Positions 44,886-56,696 of a stretch of 64,000 nucleotides of DNA are shown here, piece by piece. This stretch comes from Kingdonia uniflora (Eukaryota > Streptophyta > Magnoliopsida > Ranunculales > Circaeasteraceae). The notes beneath the pieces are model-generated. The model did not search any database. It saw only the letters and a program-made list of their open reading frames with translations, and was not told the DNA's origin. Position numbers and translations under genes: made by a program. The stretch spans positions 3,844,001-3,908,000 of the forward strand of contig JACGCM010001844.1 in assembly GCA_014058105.1 (NCBI GenBank). Direction: 5' to 3'. How positions within the stretch are numbered: the first letter of the stretch is position 1; each line of letters begins with the position of its first letter.

Positions 44886-45617
44886 TGGCTTTTAAGGGAG
44901 ATCTGAGGTAGTCTGGGCATATATGAAGGTCGTTGTATTGGGGGGCATGTAACGGTCTCTCTGGTACCGTCTTAGGAGGGGGGCTCATTATTAAATTCAT
45001 GGGAAAGTATGTGGAGTGACTGCTGGCGCAGTAGGCAACGTGTTGAATCATATGCATGGGCCTACTAAATTTGAAATAAAACTGTCTCTTCACATAAAGA
45101 GGCTGTCTCTTCCATTATAAAGATCGTCTCTTTCAATTCAACTGCTTTGGTTTTGATTTCTTGATTGCAAGAGCTGAACATTTAAACGTTTGGGTTGGAG
45201 CTGGAGGCATCTAGGTTGGAACTATATTTGGGATTTTACGGGTAATTTTGCAAAAACTCTGTTTATTTATCGTGATATTCTATGTTGTGTATGTTTATGA
45301 ACCGCGTGAAATACCTGAGCTAATCGGGAATGCACCGCCTTCCGGTGGTAACCAGAGAGGTTGGGGTGACCATGGCACCGGGACAAATCGTGTTATTCGT
45401 CGTGGAGTCGCAAGAGTTTATGACGGTCGTTCCAGGGAATGAGAATGGGGGGTGGTAGCCTGTCCCTAGGGTTCCCTAGTAAGTTAGGTGGTCATTTTTC
45501 CCTTCGTTCCCATAGGGTTGAGCCTGACGTTTGCGCCTGGCCCATGCAGAGTACTGAGTTCGTGTCGGTATATAGTTACGAGGAAAGGATAGGCGAAAAC
45601 GAGCCGAGAAATGGCTG
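44886..45617 (+). promoter_or_regulatory. Leader region of aORF1 in element C
   Basis: A TATA-like ATTATAAAG at 45113-45121 lies about 500 bp before the ATG at 45618. A possible leader intron runs from GGGTAATT (about 45240) to CCCATGCAG (45549), matching the layout seen in element A. Donor fit is modest. No other gene. Confidence 0.4.
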
Positions 45618-47825
45618 CTACTGAGGGCGAATCATCGACGGAGGGCACTACGGCCGTCCCATCGGGAGCCGTACCACTGCTGTGGGTGGTGGCCATGACC
45701 ATGAGGCAGGGACATCGGTGCCTCGTGACTTGAGGGCCGAGTCACGAGCGGACTTCATGGTGCGAGGGAGAGTTCCCAAAGATCTGGCCCATGAGGACAT
45801 TATAAGATCCCTCGAGAGTTGGGGTTTCTGAGTCGTTTTGGCCTTATCCAAGCGAGTGGAGGTTGCCTGGCTTGTTGGTCGATTACGGAGTCCAGGGATC
45901 ACGATGGAGTTCCTGGATGAAGTAAACGAGCGAGAAAAGGATCGAGGAAGTAGTGCGTTGATATGGCCGGATTGCCAGATGTTAGCGCCCAACCAATACA
46001 TCGTTTATTTTGGTTAATTTGATGCAGGGTTGAGGTTTCCTTTAGACAATTTGACCAAAAAATGTTTGAACTCGTTTGGGCGAGTCCCGGGGTAAATGAA
46101 CAGTAACTTTTATCGAGTAATGACAGGGTGCCGGCTGATAAATCAGTCGGTGCCACCTCGTTAGAACGTAGGTTACGGGGACATAACGGTTGCTTATAAG
46201 ATGGGACGTTGTCCGTGATAATGGGATGTTATTCCTGAGGGAGTGGGGGCAGAACATGATGGGACTGAGGCGATAGAAGAACCGGCATCTCCTCGTATTG
46301 CAGGTTGCGAGGGGCGACATACTCGGACCTCGGCCAAGGCTAAAAAAGTAGTAGGTAAGGTTGTCCAAGGCAAAGAAGGTGATGCAGGTCCGAGGTGTTA
46401 GAGAATTATGCATACCTGTGCGCCAGAGGGAGGTATTCGTATTATATAGCTCGCAACTCCGGTGAGCTGAAGATTTTTAGGTTGCCGACGAGTAGACATT
46501 ATTGGTGTCGGCATCCGATCCTGGTGATGGGGGCTTTTGTTTATGATAACGGGCCAGTGTGACGCTAGCGAGGGTAACTTATAAGTCGTATCGCTTGCGT
46601 GTGCCCGGTCATAAAAATAAAGAGTGCCAAATGTTGATGAATATTCTAGACGGAAAGTTTGACTCTGACAAGTATTGGTCAACGAGCAAGTATAGTGAGC
46701 CTCGTACACGTCCTGTAAGCAACACTTATTCTGTGGAGAGCATGCATAGTTACAAGTCGGTGGAGAGTGTTGGGATGAAGCCGAGATTCCTAAGTGCTAG
46801 GGGAAAGGATGCCTCCAGCTCGAATGCGTCCACGCCTCTTGTCGCAGGGTAAAGCCCTGGGCATCGGGGGGTCAGTGGTCACACGGAGGATGCCCCAGTC
46901 ACAAAGTGACAGAGGTCAGTGACCATCGGGCTTTGGACGAAGACCCAGGACAACTACGAGGTAAGGAAAAAGAGTCGTTGTCTTATTCCTTCGTGGAGGA
47001 AGGAACCCGTTCAGTAGGGAGTGGCAAACTCTTCGTGGGAAGTTTGCCAAATGGGGTAGTGCAGAGTACCCCTTATAAGGATAAGGAAAAGAAATGTCTT
47101 GCTGAGGCGTTGGATGGCCCTCGAGCTCGTCGTGCAACGGTCGTTGCAGCTGTCCGAGTAAGTTATTGCTATATAGGTAATATTTTCATTATCATCGAAC
47201 TTATGGGCATTAAATCGTTTTGTTTATTTAATGCAGTGTACCCTTACGCTTGAGGCCTCGTTACTCCGTGCCGATATCCTCGCCCGTTGTAACGCCGAGC
47301 TGGAGTTGCGGCTTGAGGAAATGACGGCCTCGTAGAAGGAGCTCGTTATGGAGGTTGTTCATCGTGAGCTAGCAGACCATATTGCGAACGTAACCGCTGG
47401 GCTCGAAGAGCGAGTAAAATTTGTGACTAATGAGAAGCTTGCGATAGAGGGTGACCTGGAGGAGACCCATGGATGATTGAGGTCTCTGTCATTGAAGAAG
47501 GAAGCAAGCGAGCAGGCCCTCCCTGAGGAGTTAACAGGAGCGAAGCATGTGGCTGACGAGCTGCAAGGTCGTGTTTCTGAGCTAGTGGAGGGCAACACTC
47601 ATTTAGAAGAAGAATTTCGGTCGTCAATGAAGTGGTGGGTGGATACGTCGGCTCTGCGCGTTGCTGGTACTGCGACAAACGCAAGACGTACCTGAATTGC
47701 ACCATCTGGAATATTCTGGACGTCAAGGCCCTCTACCTCTCGGGGGCAAGATGGATATTACCCCTGAAGAGGAGGCACAACTTGAAGGGGAGGACAGAAC
47801 GGCCGCTGTCCAACCCCCCGAGTGA
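45618..47825 (+). pseudogene. Antisense gene aORF1 of element C
   Basis: Start at ATG 45618 (MAATEGESSTEGTTAVPSGA), opposite to pol. A Transposase_28-like domain lies at 46016-46150 (FDAGLRFPLDNLTKKCLNSF, MNSNFYRVMTGCRLIN) with an extension near 46430-46540 (SGELKIFRLPTSRHYW). An intron at 47158-47236 (79 bp, GTAAGT...AATGCAG) joins VVAAVR to CTLTLEASLLRADIL in frame. A coiled coil follows to about 47640 (LEERVKFVTNEKLAIEGD, LQGRVSELVEGNTHLEEEF). At least six stops. Role unknown. Confidence 0.75.
47158..47236 (+). other. Coding intron of aORF1 (element C)
   Basis: Donor CCGA|GTAAGT, acceptor TTTATTTAATGCAG|TG, 79 bp, AT-rich inside a GC-richer gene, frame kept across the junction. Confidence 0.7.
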
Positions 47826-48240
47826 ATGGTAAGATCATTGTGTAGTTCCCATAGTGAGGAGGGTGTGAAAGACAGCTTTTATGATTTGATGCTTTGGTAT
47901 GTAAACTTAAGATGCTCGTTGGGTCTTTGTCTGTGAACTTATGTTGCTAAACTGGTTGTGTTTCTTGATATATTTATGTTTGCGTATGTTTAGTATATGT
48001 TTATCATATTTTTGACGACGTGGAAGTGTCCTCGTTATGATAGTCTCGTTGTAGCGAGGTGGTAATAGATTAATGTAGACAAAACGTCATATCCGTTATT
48101 AATGTGAATTGTGAGTTCCAAGGGGCAGTGGGTGGGGCCATATCGGGAGACGTGGGTAGCATTTTATAGGCGCAGTAATTAGGAGTATGATGCTTTAAAG
48201 AGGGGGATGGCTCTTGGATTTCCCCAAGGTTATTAATGAG
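47826..48240. other. Element C spacer between aORF1 and aORF2
   Basis: AT-richer than the flanking genes; probably the 3' end of the aORF1 unit. No gene seen. Confidence 0.5.
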
Positions 48241-48241
48241 G

Positions 48242-48256
48242 CTTTTATATATATGG
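48242..48256 (+). promoter_or_regulatory. TATA box for aORF2 (element C)
   Basis: TTTTATATATATGGG about 110 bp before the ATG at 48364. Confidence 0.5.
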
Positions 48257-48363
48257 GCTTGTGAAAGATAGATGTTGACACACATTAGCAAACCTGTGGG
48301 AGGGGCACTTCAAGTTTAACATTTGGAGCTTGGAACAAGAAAGCAGACATCGAGGGGAGAAAG

Positions 48364-48684
48364 ATGCAGACGCGGTTGAAGGCAAGGTTCGAAGCGCGGG
48401 TAACCAGTTGGATGGAGTTTTATAGTAAGTTCTATTTTGGCGAGCGTGGGCTTGCTGGGAAGCCGTTAATGCAAACTCATATTGAGCTGCCTGCCCTTCC
48501 CTTGCCTGGGAGGAAGATACAGGAAAAACGGTGGTTTTAGTACCTTATTTTGTGGGACCATATACAGAATTGTGTAAGCCGTGAAGTTGCATTGCGTGTG
48601 ATGGCCGAGGAGGACGTCAGAGCGGCTAGTTGTGAGGGACCGGGCTACGGACGATGGGTGAAGTCGTGTCCCTATTTTTCTTGA
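48364..48684 (+). pseudogene. Antisense small gene aORF2 of element C
   Basis: 107 codons from ATG 48364 to TGA 48682-48684, with one TAG at about 48538-48540. It reads MQTRLKARFEARVTSW, then FYSKFYFGERGLAGKPLMQT, PALPLPGRKIQEKRWF and VSREVALRVMAEEDVRAAS. The FYFGERGL block aligns with WYFGDRGLD in element A, and length and charge match. In C it lies on the pol side of aORF1, the reverse of A. Function unknown. Confidence 0.65.
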
Positions 48685-49020
48685 TGTATTTGCTTTGAAT
48701 CAAATCTTTTTGTGTTGTCTATCAGTTATCTTGGTAGAAAGTTTTAGGGAATTGAATTATCTTTTCTTTAATTTTGAGATTAAGTCCGATGACCCGTAAT
48801 ATCTGTCGTGGTCGTTATGCTTGTTAATTAGCAACAACTTGTCCGACGATCTTTATAAATATTCTCTTGTTTAGACGATTAGTTTGTTTGAAAGAACAGG
48901 TCTACTTAGTGAGGCGCGAAGTGTTCGAAAAAACTTATTAATTAGTCATCGTTGAACATAACACGTTGGTCGTGAAGACGACCAGGTCCGTTGAGCTAGA
49001 CGCGACGTAATTTTGTAATT
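48685..49020. other. Element C spacer
   Basis: No gene seen; it leads into the tandem array. Confidence 0.5.
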
Positions 49021-50660
49021 TTGTTTTCACATCAAAAAATGACTTTCATATTTTGCGAGGGCGGCCTACATCAAGGACACCTCGACTTTCGTGCTTTGCG
49101 AGGATGGCCTACGTCAAGGTCGCCCCCAGTTACGTAATTTCGTTTTATACGTAAAAAAAAATGGCTTTCATATTTTGCGTGGGCGGCCTACTTCATGGAC
49201 ACCTCGACTTTTGTGGTTTGCGAGGATGGCCTACGTCAAAGGCACCTCGACTTTCGTGCTTTGGGAGGACAGTCTATGTCAAGGGCGCCCCCAGTTAAGT
49301 GATTTCATTTTTTCGTCAAAAAATGACTTTCATATTTTGCGAGGACGACCTACATCAAGGATACCTCGACTTTCGTGCTTTGCGAGGACGGCCTACGTTA
49401 AGGACGCCCCCAGTTACGTAATTTCATTTTTACGTCAAAAAAATGACTTTCAAATTTTGCGAGGGCGGCCTACTTCAAGGACACCTTGACTTTCATACTT
49501 TGTGAGGATGGCCTACGTCAAGGGCACCTCGACTTTCGTGCTTTGCGAGGACGGTCTATGTCAAGGATGTCCCCAGTTAAGTAATTTCATTTTTACGTCC
49601 AAAAATGACTTTTGTATTTTACGAGGGTGGCCTACTTCAAGGATACCTCGACTTTTATAATTTGCGAGGATGGCCTACGTCAAGGGCACCTCGACTTTCG
49701 TGCTTTGTGAGGACAACCTACGTCAAGGACGCCTCCAGGTAAGTGATATCATTTTTTGTCCAAGAACGACTTTTTTATTTTGCGAGGGTGGCCTACTTCA
49801 AGGACACCTCAACTTTTGCGCTTTGCGAGGACGGTCTACGTCAAGGACACCCCCAGTTACGTTTTTTTTTTTCACATTAACAAACGGCTTTCATATTTTG
49901 TGAAGACGACCTACTTCAAGGACGCATCTAATTTCGTACTTTACGAGGGCGGCCTACTTCAAGGACGCCCCCAGTTAAGTGATTTCATTTTTACGTCAAA
50001 AATGACTTTCGTATTTTGTGAGGGCGGCCAACTTCAAGTACACCTCGACTTTCATGCTTTGGGAGGATGGCCTACGTCAAGGACGTTCCCAGTTACGTAA
50101 AAAAAATTCACACCAATAAATGGCTATCATATTTTGTGAGGGCGACCTACTTCAAGGAGGCCTCAACTTTCGTACTTCACGAGTGCGGCCTACTTTAAGG
50201 ACTCCCCCAGTTAAGGGATTTCATTTTTACGTCAAAAAATGACTTTTGTATTTTGTGAGGGCGACCCACTTCAAGGATACCTCGACTTTCATGCTTTGCA
50301 AGGATGGCCTACGTCAAGGGCACCTCGACTTTTGTGCTTTGCGAGGACGGCCTACGTCAAGGACGCCCCCGGTTAAGAAATTTTGTTTTTACGTCAAAAA
50401 ATGACTTTCGTATTTTGCGAGAGCAGCCTACTTCAAGGACATCTCGACTTTCATACTTTGCGAGGATGGCCTACATCAAGGGCCCCTCAACTTTTATGCT
50501 TTGCGAGGACGACCTACGTCAAGGATGCCCCAAGTTAAGTGATTTTGTTTTTTACATCCAAAAATGACTTTCGTATTTTACGAGGGCTACCTACTTCAAG
50601 GACACCTCGACTTTCGTGATTTGTGAGGATGGCCTACGTCAAGTGCTCTTCAATTACGTA
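49020..50660 (-). repeat. Two-level tandem repeat of element C
   Basis: The basic unit of about 40-42 bp is TTTGCGAGGACGGCCTACGT followed by CAAGGACACCTCGACTTTCG. Units are grouped into larger repeats marked by ATGACTTTCATATTTTGCGA, whose starts lie at about 49043, 49161, 49323, 49443, 49605, 49766, 49885, 50002, 50119, 50240, 50400 and 50562. The spacings are either about 119 or about 161 bp, a difference of one basic unit. Open frames inside it are by-products. Confidence 0.93.
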
Positions 50661-50794
50661 ATTTCTTTTTATAATACAATTTTTATCTTGTTGAAGATGA
50701 GTAACCATATAACTGCGATCTACGCTTAGGATTGTGATTTTGAAACTAAAATTATATTGAGCACGAGTGATCATGTACATGTGATATATTTCTA

Positions 50795-51720
50795 ATGAAC
50801 CCATTTGCGGAGGTTCATGGCATTCCAGGGGGATTTGAGTTCCTCTTCGTCGTGGTTGAGTAGGTAGTATGTGTTACCATTGGCAACGCGGGATATGAGA
50901 TAAGGGCCTTCCCAGTAAGGCTGTAGTTTACCCTTGTTGTGATTGTGAGTTGTTGGGAAGATCTTTTTCATTACGTAGTCGCCTTCGCAGAACTGCCGAG
51001 GGATTACTCACTTGTGATAGCTTCTTTTCAATGTCCCTTAATACCGTAGTATCCGGGAAGAAGCTTCCTCCCTGATTTAATCTATAAAGTCAAAGTTTTG
51101 AGCGAGTAGTTGGTCATTAATTACACTATCATCAATCAGTAGAGAGTACTGCTTCGGAGCCATAAGTGAGCATAAACGGTGTGAAGCCCATACTTTTCTG
51201 AGGGGTCGTTCAGCAGGACCACAGAACGTGGGGAAGCTCATCCACCCAACGACCTTTGCCCATGCCCAATTGTTTACTGATTCCGTCAAAGATAGTTTTG
51301 TTATTGGCCTCGGCTTGTCTAAATCCTTGGGGGTATCTGGGGCTCGAAGGGAGGATTTTTATATGATAAGGTCGTTTTCTTCCCATAAATTGTGTATCAT
51401 TATCGGTCATCAGTATTGCGGGGACGCCGAACCGTGTGATAATGTATTTCCATAGAAACGTAATTACCTCTTCCTCCCTAATCCGAGCCAGGGGTATTTC
51501 CTCGACCAATTTGGTAAAATAGTCTATTGCAACCAGTAGCCATTGGCATCTCCCATGCGCCATAGGGAGAGCCCTGACGATATCAAGTTCTTATTCTGCA
51601 AATGGCCAGGGGCTGGAGACTGTATGGAGGTCGACAGCTGGTACGTGGATTATGTGCCCGTGGAATTGACATTTGTCGCATTTTTGGGCGTATGTTATGA
51701 AATCTTGTCACATAGTTGGC
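50795..51720 (-). pseudogene. Element C integrase and C-terminus
   Basis: Minus strand: CDKCQFHGHIIHVP (zinc part), ELDIVRALPMAHGRCQWLLV, DYFTKLVEEIPLARI, WKYIITRFGVPAILMTDND, then FRQAEANNKTIFDGISKQ, WVDELPHVLWSC and TPFMLTYGSEAVLSTD. The C-terminus reads FCEGDYVMKKIFPTT, LQPYWEGPYLISRVANGNTY and WNAMNLRKWVH before the stop near 50797. Several stops and a frameshift are present. Confidence 0.88.
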
Positions 51721-52480
51721 CAGTATAGGCCTTGGGTACGAACACGGTCAGCCATGGAATGACCCGCTGTGTATGCGCCACTAACACTGTCGTGGATTTT
51801 TGCGATAACGGTATTGATTCTCTCTCCAGCGATGCAAGTGAGGTGCAGAGCATATAGGCTTGTTCGTAAGAGTTTGCCATTAACCATCGTATATTTGTGG
51901 GCTCTGTTACGGATGCTCTCGGCCGCTGATCGGTCATCAGGAAGGATGTGGTGTTCCCCGAGGAAGTCAAGGATAGGTTGGCGCCAGTCGGGGGGAACAA
52001 GTAGGTCAGTTTGCATGGCTGGTATTGGGTTTAAGGTAATGCTCGGTCTATCAAGGATATCAATCTGGATGATACGGAGTTTATCGCCGATAATTCCTGC
52101 TAAATACGTAAGGGAGTCCGAGTGTCTATTCTCACCACGGTGGATATATTCGAGGTTGAACTTACAGAACTTTCTTAGTCGTTGTTTTAGAGTTTCCATG
52201 TAGCCGGTCATTCTGCCGTTGGCCTGGAATGCCCCGCTGTGCTGGTTAACAACTAGCTGCGAGTCGGTAAAGATGGAGAGTTCTTTCACGCCCAGGGCCA
52301 ACGTTGTTTCTACCTCACATAATATTGCCTCGTATTAATGGATTTCTCAATTTTCTCATTGGTGGGAGTAACTAGCACTATGCCAAGACTAGAGCTGCCA
52401 GCGTTGATAGACCCGTCAGTGTATAGCAGCCATCCTTTAGTATATGCTAGCTCGTCAACATCAATGTGGGTGTCGAGGTC
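51700..52480 (-). pseudogene. Element C second (archaeal-type) RNase H and integrase zinc region
   Basis: Minus strand: LLYTDGSINAGSSSLGIVL, VTPTNEKIEKS, then open 52301-51708 (ELSIFTDSQLVVNQHSGAF, MTGYMETLKQRLRKFCKF, GENRHSDSLTYLAG). The Asp of TDGS and TDSQ and the HSD are typical catalytic residues of this RNase H. The same frame then runs into the integrase N-terminus (HDSVSGAYTAGHSMADRV). One frameshift near 52300. Confidence 0.85.
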
Positions 52481-52579
52481 ATCCTCCTCGTTGTTATGCC
52501 AGTTGTCATCATCTATGGGGAGGTCGGCGAGGAGGTCGGCAACTGCCTGTCCTTTGATTGAGACTCATGGTTCATACCG

Positions 52580-53170
52580 AATCTCAAACTCTCATAGTGT
52601 AATTACCCATTTTGTGATCCGGCGTGCTTTATCTTTCTTCACAAAAATCTCTCGTAGTGGTTGGGTGGTGATGACCTTGATTTTGTGTGCCTAGAAATAT
52701 GGTCGTAGTTTTTGTAAGGCATATACCAGAGCGAGGGCCTATTTTTCCACAGTGAAGTATCGCAGTTCTGCTCCCATTAGGATTTTACTGACAAAATATA
52801 CTAGCTTTTTCGCTTTGTTTGATGTACGTACGAGGACCGCGCTGATAGATTCATCTGTATTGCCAGGGTACAAACCCAGTAACTCGTGCTCGGTTGGGGC
52901 ACTGAGAATGGGTGGAGTAGTTAAGTAATGTAGCATGTTTCGAAAGGCTGTCTCGCATTCATCGTTCCATTGGCATTATTTGTTCTCCCGAATGTACTGA
53001 AATAACGGGCGGCATTTGTAGGAAGCTTTATAAATAAAGCGTCCAAGAGATGCAATTTTTCCAACGAGGGCTTGTACTTGCTTTAACGTCTGTGGTGATG
53101 GTATACAGGCGAGAGCACGGATTTAATCAGGGTCGGGCTCCATTTTACGTTGTGTGATGAGGTGTCTGAG
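52580..53170 (-). pseudogene. Element C RT connection and RNase H
   Basis: Minus strand: QVQALVGKIASLGRFIYKAS, open 52936-52739 (PTEHELLGLYPGNTDESISA, VLVRTSNKAKKLVYFVSKIL, GAELRYFTVEK), then LRPYFXAHKIKVITTQPLRE. Standard Ty3/gypsy RNase H after RT. Stops at several sites. Confidence 0.85.
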
Positions 53171-54100
53171 GAACTTTCATGAGTAAACCCCAGAACTGCA
53201 CTTCTCCGGGTTAAGAAGCATCTTATAAGACCGTACCTTCATGAAGACTATCTCGAGGTCATTAAGGTGGTCACAGCTCAGTCTGCTTTTGACTAGCATG
53301 TCGTCGATATAGACCTCTAGTATTTTGCCCAGCTGTTCTTTAAACATGGTGGTTACGAGGCGTTGGTAAGTAGATCTCGCATTCTTCAGGCCGAGAGGCA
53401 TGACTGTATACCAGTATAAGTTCTGTTTGGTGGTGAAGGACGTGCATTCTTGATCTTCCACTACTAATGGTATTTGGTTGTATCCTGAGTAGCCATCCAT
53501 GAATGATAATCCCCCGTGGCCGGCCGTGGAATCGACTAGTCTGGTGATGAGGGGCATAGGAAAACTATCTCTTGGGTAGTGTCAGTTGAGGTCGGTAATT
53601 TTGATGCACACTCGGGTTTTCCCATTCTTCTTCGGTACCGCAACCCCGTTTGCTACCCAGCGTGGGTAGTCAACAGGTCGTATAAACCCTATGTGCAGCA
53701 ACTTTTGGATCTCGTCGTTAATAGCCCTGCAAAGCTGTTGTGCTGTTCGGTGAGGTTTCTGGCTGACGGGGCTGGCCATTTCATAAACGTGTAAATGATG
53801 ACAGGCCAACGCGGGATCTATGCCTGGCATTTCATCAAATGACCACGTAAAGATATCTTTGAACTGCCAGAGGAGAATGATGAGGTCCGCTCGCTCATCA
53901 CCTGCCAAGAAGGAACCAATATATATTGTTCTCGTGGGGCCATCGATGTGAATCGAAATGACTGGCTCCACGAGGGGTGGGGTCCATGATTTACTGAACG
54001 TACTTATAACGGCATTGTTTTGGTCATGTACTGCATCTGGGAGTATAAAGTTGTTCAGGTGGCGAGGAACGGGGAACGAGTCCACCGCCATGGGCTCGTA
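53170..54100 (-). pseudogene. Element C reverse transcriptase
   Basis: Minus strand: MPGIDPALACHHLHVY, FIRPVDYPRWVANGVAVPKK, NGKTRVCIKITDLN, then open 53557-53177 (SFMDGYSGYNQIPLVVEDQE, GLKNARSTYQRLVTTMFKEQ, catalytic YIDDMLVKS near 53300, LLNPEKC). The N-terminal part (54091-53582) and core are separated by one stop. Best preserved RT in the window. Confidence 0.92.
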
Positions 54101-54560
54101 CCCTGTTCGTTGCTAATCCACTCGCTCGATATGTTTTTCTTTTTTTTTGTGTTCTCTTGATTGATTAAATTTTGTAGTGAGTTGGTGTAGCAGACACGGG
54201 TTACGACCTGACAGCCTCGTATCTGGTAGGGGCCAAACTTTGTTGGGAAGCATATTACCTGGTGGTAGGAGGAGGGGAAGGCCTTCATGGCGTGAATCCA
54301 ATCTCGTCCTAGAATTCTATTGTAGCACACTGTGGGACTCTTGATGACGATGAAAGTTGAAGGTACCACGACCGGGCCTGCCTGTACCTGGGTGACGAGC
54401 TCTCTCATGGCTCATTCAGTGGACCCATTAAAACCATAAATTTCTATCTTAGAGGGTACAAGGCAGTCCTGCATGTTCATGTTGCGAAGGGCATCATAGT
54501 AAAGGATGTTAGCGCTACAACCGGAGTCGACCAACATTCTCTTAACGAGGACTCCGCCTA
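54055..54560 (-). pseudogene. Element C aspartic protease
   Basis: Minus strand: MLVDSGCSANILYYDAL (active-site Asp-Ser-Gly) and IYGFNGSTE followed by a stop, then VVPSTFIVIKSPTVCYNRIL, GRDWIHAMKAFPSSYHQ. The ILGRDWIHAMKA block is the conserved C-terminal motif of Ty3/gypsy protease. Confidence 0.88.
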
Positions 54561-55113
54561 TGATAATGCAAATAACGAGGGCATCATCATGTGGATGAAA
54601 AACTGTGCCAAGGTCATGATCGGTGAAATAGATGGTTTGTTTTGGCGGAGAGCGAGTGGCTGCTTCAATGCCATGAGCGGATCACTGGTTCTCGTTTAGG
54701 TGGTAACATTGCCTCATGGAATTGGAGACGGAATGCCTCAAAGGGGCTTGGTTAAGGTCGCCCAATATCATCTCGCATACTGCTAAATGTTCTGGTACCC
54801 GTATGTTTGTTACGAGTTGGTCAAAGGTGAGGTGTGGCGTTCTCTCAGCGGGCAGGATTGGTCTTTTGAGGTAACGTGTATAGCGGTCGAGGCGGAACCA
54901 AGTCTCGGTCATATTAATGAAATTGTAACATTCCTCGGTTGTATGGTCATGTATCTCGTGATGCACGCAGTAAGGGCGACCAGGTCCGTCAAGCTTGTTA
55001 CCAGATTTTATGTACTCAGGGTCATTCTTGATAGCGAGGAGTAGGTTCGCTCGTGAAATGGTTAGGTAGCTGGGAGGATAACATTCCCATCGAGTGGTTC
55101 ATCGAGTGGTTCT

Positions 55114-56651
55114 CTATCGTCCATCCCTGGGTGTCTCTGTGCTATCTCGTGGGTTGCGATCTGTACGTCGCTTGGTTTTGCTATCGTTTGGATCTTCTTG
55201 GTGATCCCGTGAATGTTTGGGTGCCTCGGAACATACTATCGGTGTAGGTACGGATGTGGTGCTCAGGAGGGCGGTGGTTAGCGAGACAGAGGTATGGTTG
55301 TCCGCTTCTATGTTCTGATATTTACGGACCTTCTCATACAGGTGCTCGAGGGTTTCGGGCCATTTTCTATGCAGGGCCACGCGCAGCTTAGAACCGGGGA
55401 GGCAGGCACCCATGAAGGCGAGGTAAGCTGTTGGCACATCAACCTATTCTATGAGGGTGAGCTCGCTTTTGAACCTTGATAGGAAAGAGTCTGTGGTTTT
55501 GCCAATTTGTTGTTTCAGGGAGAACAGTTCTGCAAACTGTTTCTTTGACTGCTGGTTGTGGAGGTACTTCTCGATGAATGCCAAAGAGAGTTGTTCGAAC
55601 GTGGATATTGAATTGGGCTCGAGACTCTAAAACCAGACGAGGTCCCCGTCAGACAAAGTCGAGGGGAATAGACGACACATGTGTTCATCTGCTTGATGTT
55701 GTAGGTCGACGTGTACTAAAACTTGGATAGGTGCTGCCCAGGATCCTGGCAACCGGTGAATGCCTCTATTTTTGGTCGAGAGTAACTTTGGCCTGGCAGA
55801 TAGCTCCGTATGGCCGCGGTGAAAGGTGTATTGTGGACCCGGCGGAGTGTCTTTGTGGTTAACCGCCTAGTTGGGTTTGCGCCTTGCATTATCCGGATAA
55901 GTGTCTCCACGGACGCTACTGTTAGCGGTTGTTGGTCATGGGTTCCCGCGACCCCTTTGTGAATGGCTTCGCCTCTGGCTGATGACTCATCAAAATGGTT
56001 GTCGTAGTTGTGGGCATAGGTCGGTCCCGACACGGGCATTCCTGGGTATCGGTCGTAAAACCGTTCGTTGTACGTGTGGTTCCGGTCGTATTGAGGGTGA
56101 TAGTCATGGCCGAAGAGGTAGGAGGGTTCATCAGGACTATAAGGGGGATGCCATGGTGAATGTTTCGCACAATTGTCGCCATAGCGGTCACCGTAATCCA
56201 TGATAGGAGTTAGTACTTGGTAGTCGTAGAGCTGGGGAGCATATCGGTCAGGAGGGTATGGGTCGTTATGGCTGAGCTGGTAAGCCGGTCGATACTGCTG
56301 TGGGCCCATGCCATGGTGAATCGTAGTGTGCGGAGGGATAGCTGGTCCTCGTGGTAGAGCGTGGGGCTGGTAAACTTGCGTTACTGAGGTTCCAACTGCA
56401 GGGTTAAGATTTACTTCATCCCCATGAGTTGGTTCGTGTAGGGATGAATCACTTACTGACGCGGAGGCCACCGGACCACCTTGTGGTGGTTGAATATTAG
56501 CGATAAGGTTGTCACCTAGAGTATCGCTGGAGAGTTGGAGCTGTCATATTTGGTCGTCTTTTGCGGACATCTGCTCCTGCATCTGCGCCAATACCACTCT
56601 CATTTCAGCCATGGTTTGTTCTTGGGACTAATTACGGGTGGAAACCACCAT
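55114..56651 (-). pseudogene. Element C gag
   Basis: Minus strand, probable start ATG 56651 (MVVSTRN), a coiled-coil-like start (MAEMRVVLAQMQEQM) and a stop near 56540. It is open 56471-55716 with a Tyr/Pro/His-rich segment (positions 50-150) and the gag entry block PKIEAFTGCQDPGQHL. After a frameshift near 55716: STFEQLSLAFIEKYLHNQQS and TTDSFLSRFKSEL, then open 55437-55114 (LRVALHRKWPETLEHLYEKV). This is the retrotransposon gag (capsid) family; no zinc knuckle is obvious. Confidence 0.88.
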
Positions 56652-56679
56652 CGTTGCTCGGAAGATACTTTGGAGGGGA

Positions 56680-56696
56680 ACGCAGACAACGCCAAT
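56680..56696 (-). promoter_or_regulatory. Primer binding site of element C
   Basis: Minus strand ATTGGCGTTGTCTGCGTTCC directly follows the 5' LTR; it resembles the TTGGCGCCGTCT site of element D. Confidence 0.65.

Noticed and set aside
46042..46413. 123-codon minus-strand frame
   Set aside because: It lies opposite the Transposase_28-like part of aORF1 in element C and has no domain.
49091..49489. 132-codon open frame and neighbours in the element C array
   Set aside because: By-product of a 40-42-bp repeat whose multiples keep a frame open.
49020..50660. Regular repeats that could look like a CRISPR array
   Set aside because: No unique spacers: the intervals are copies of the same unit. 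The setting is a plant retrotransposon with no cas genes.
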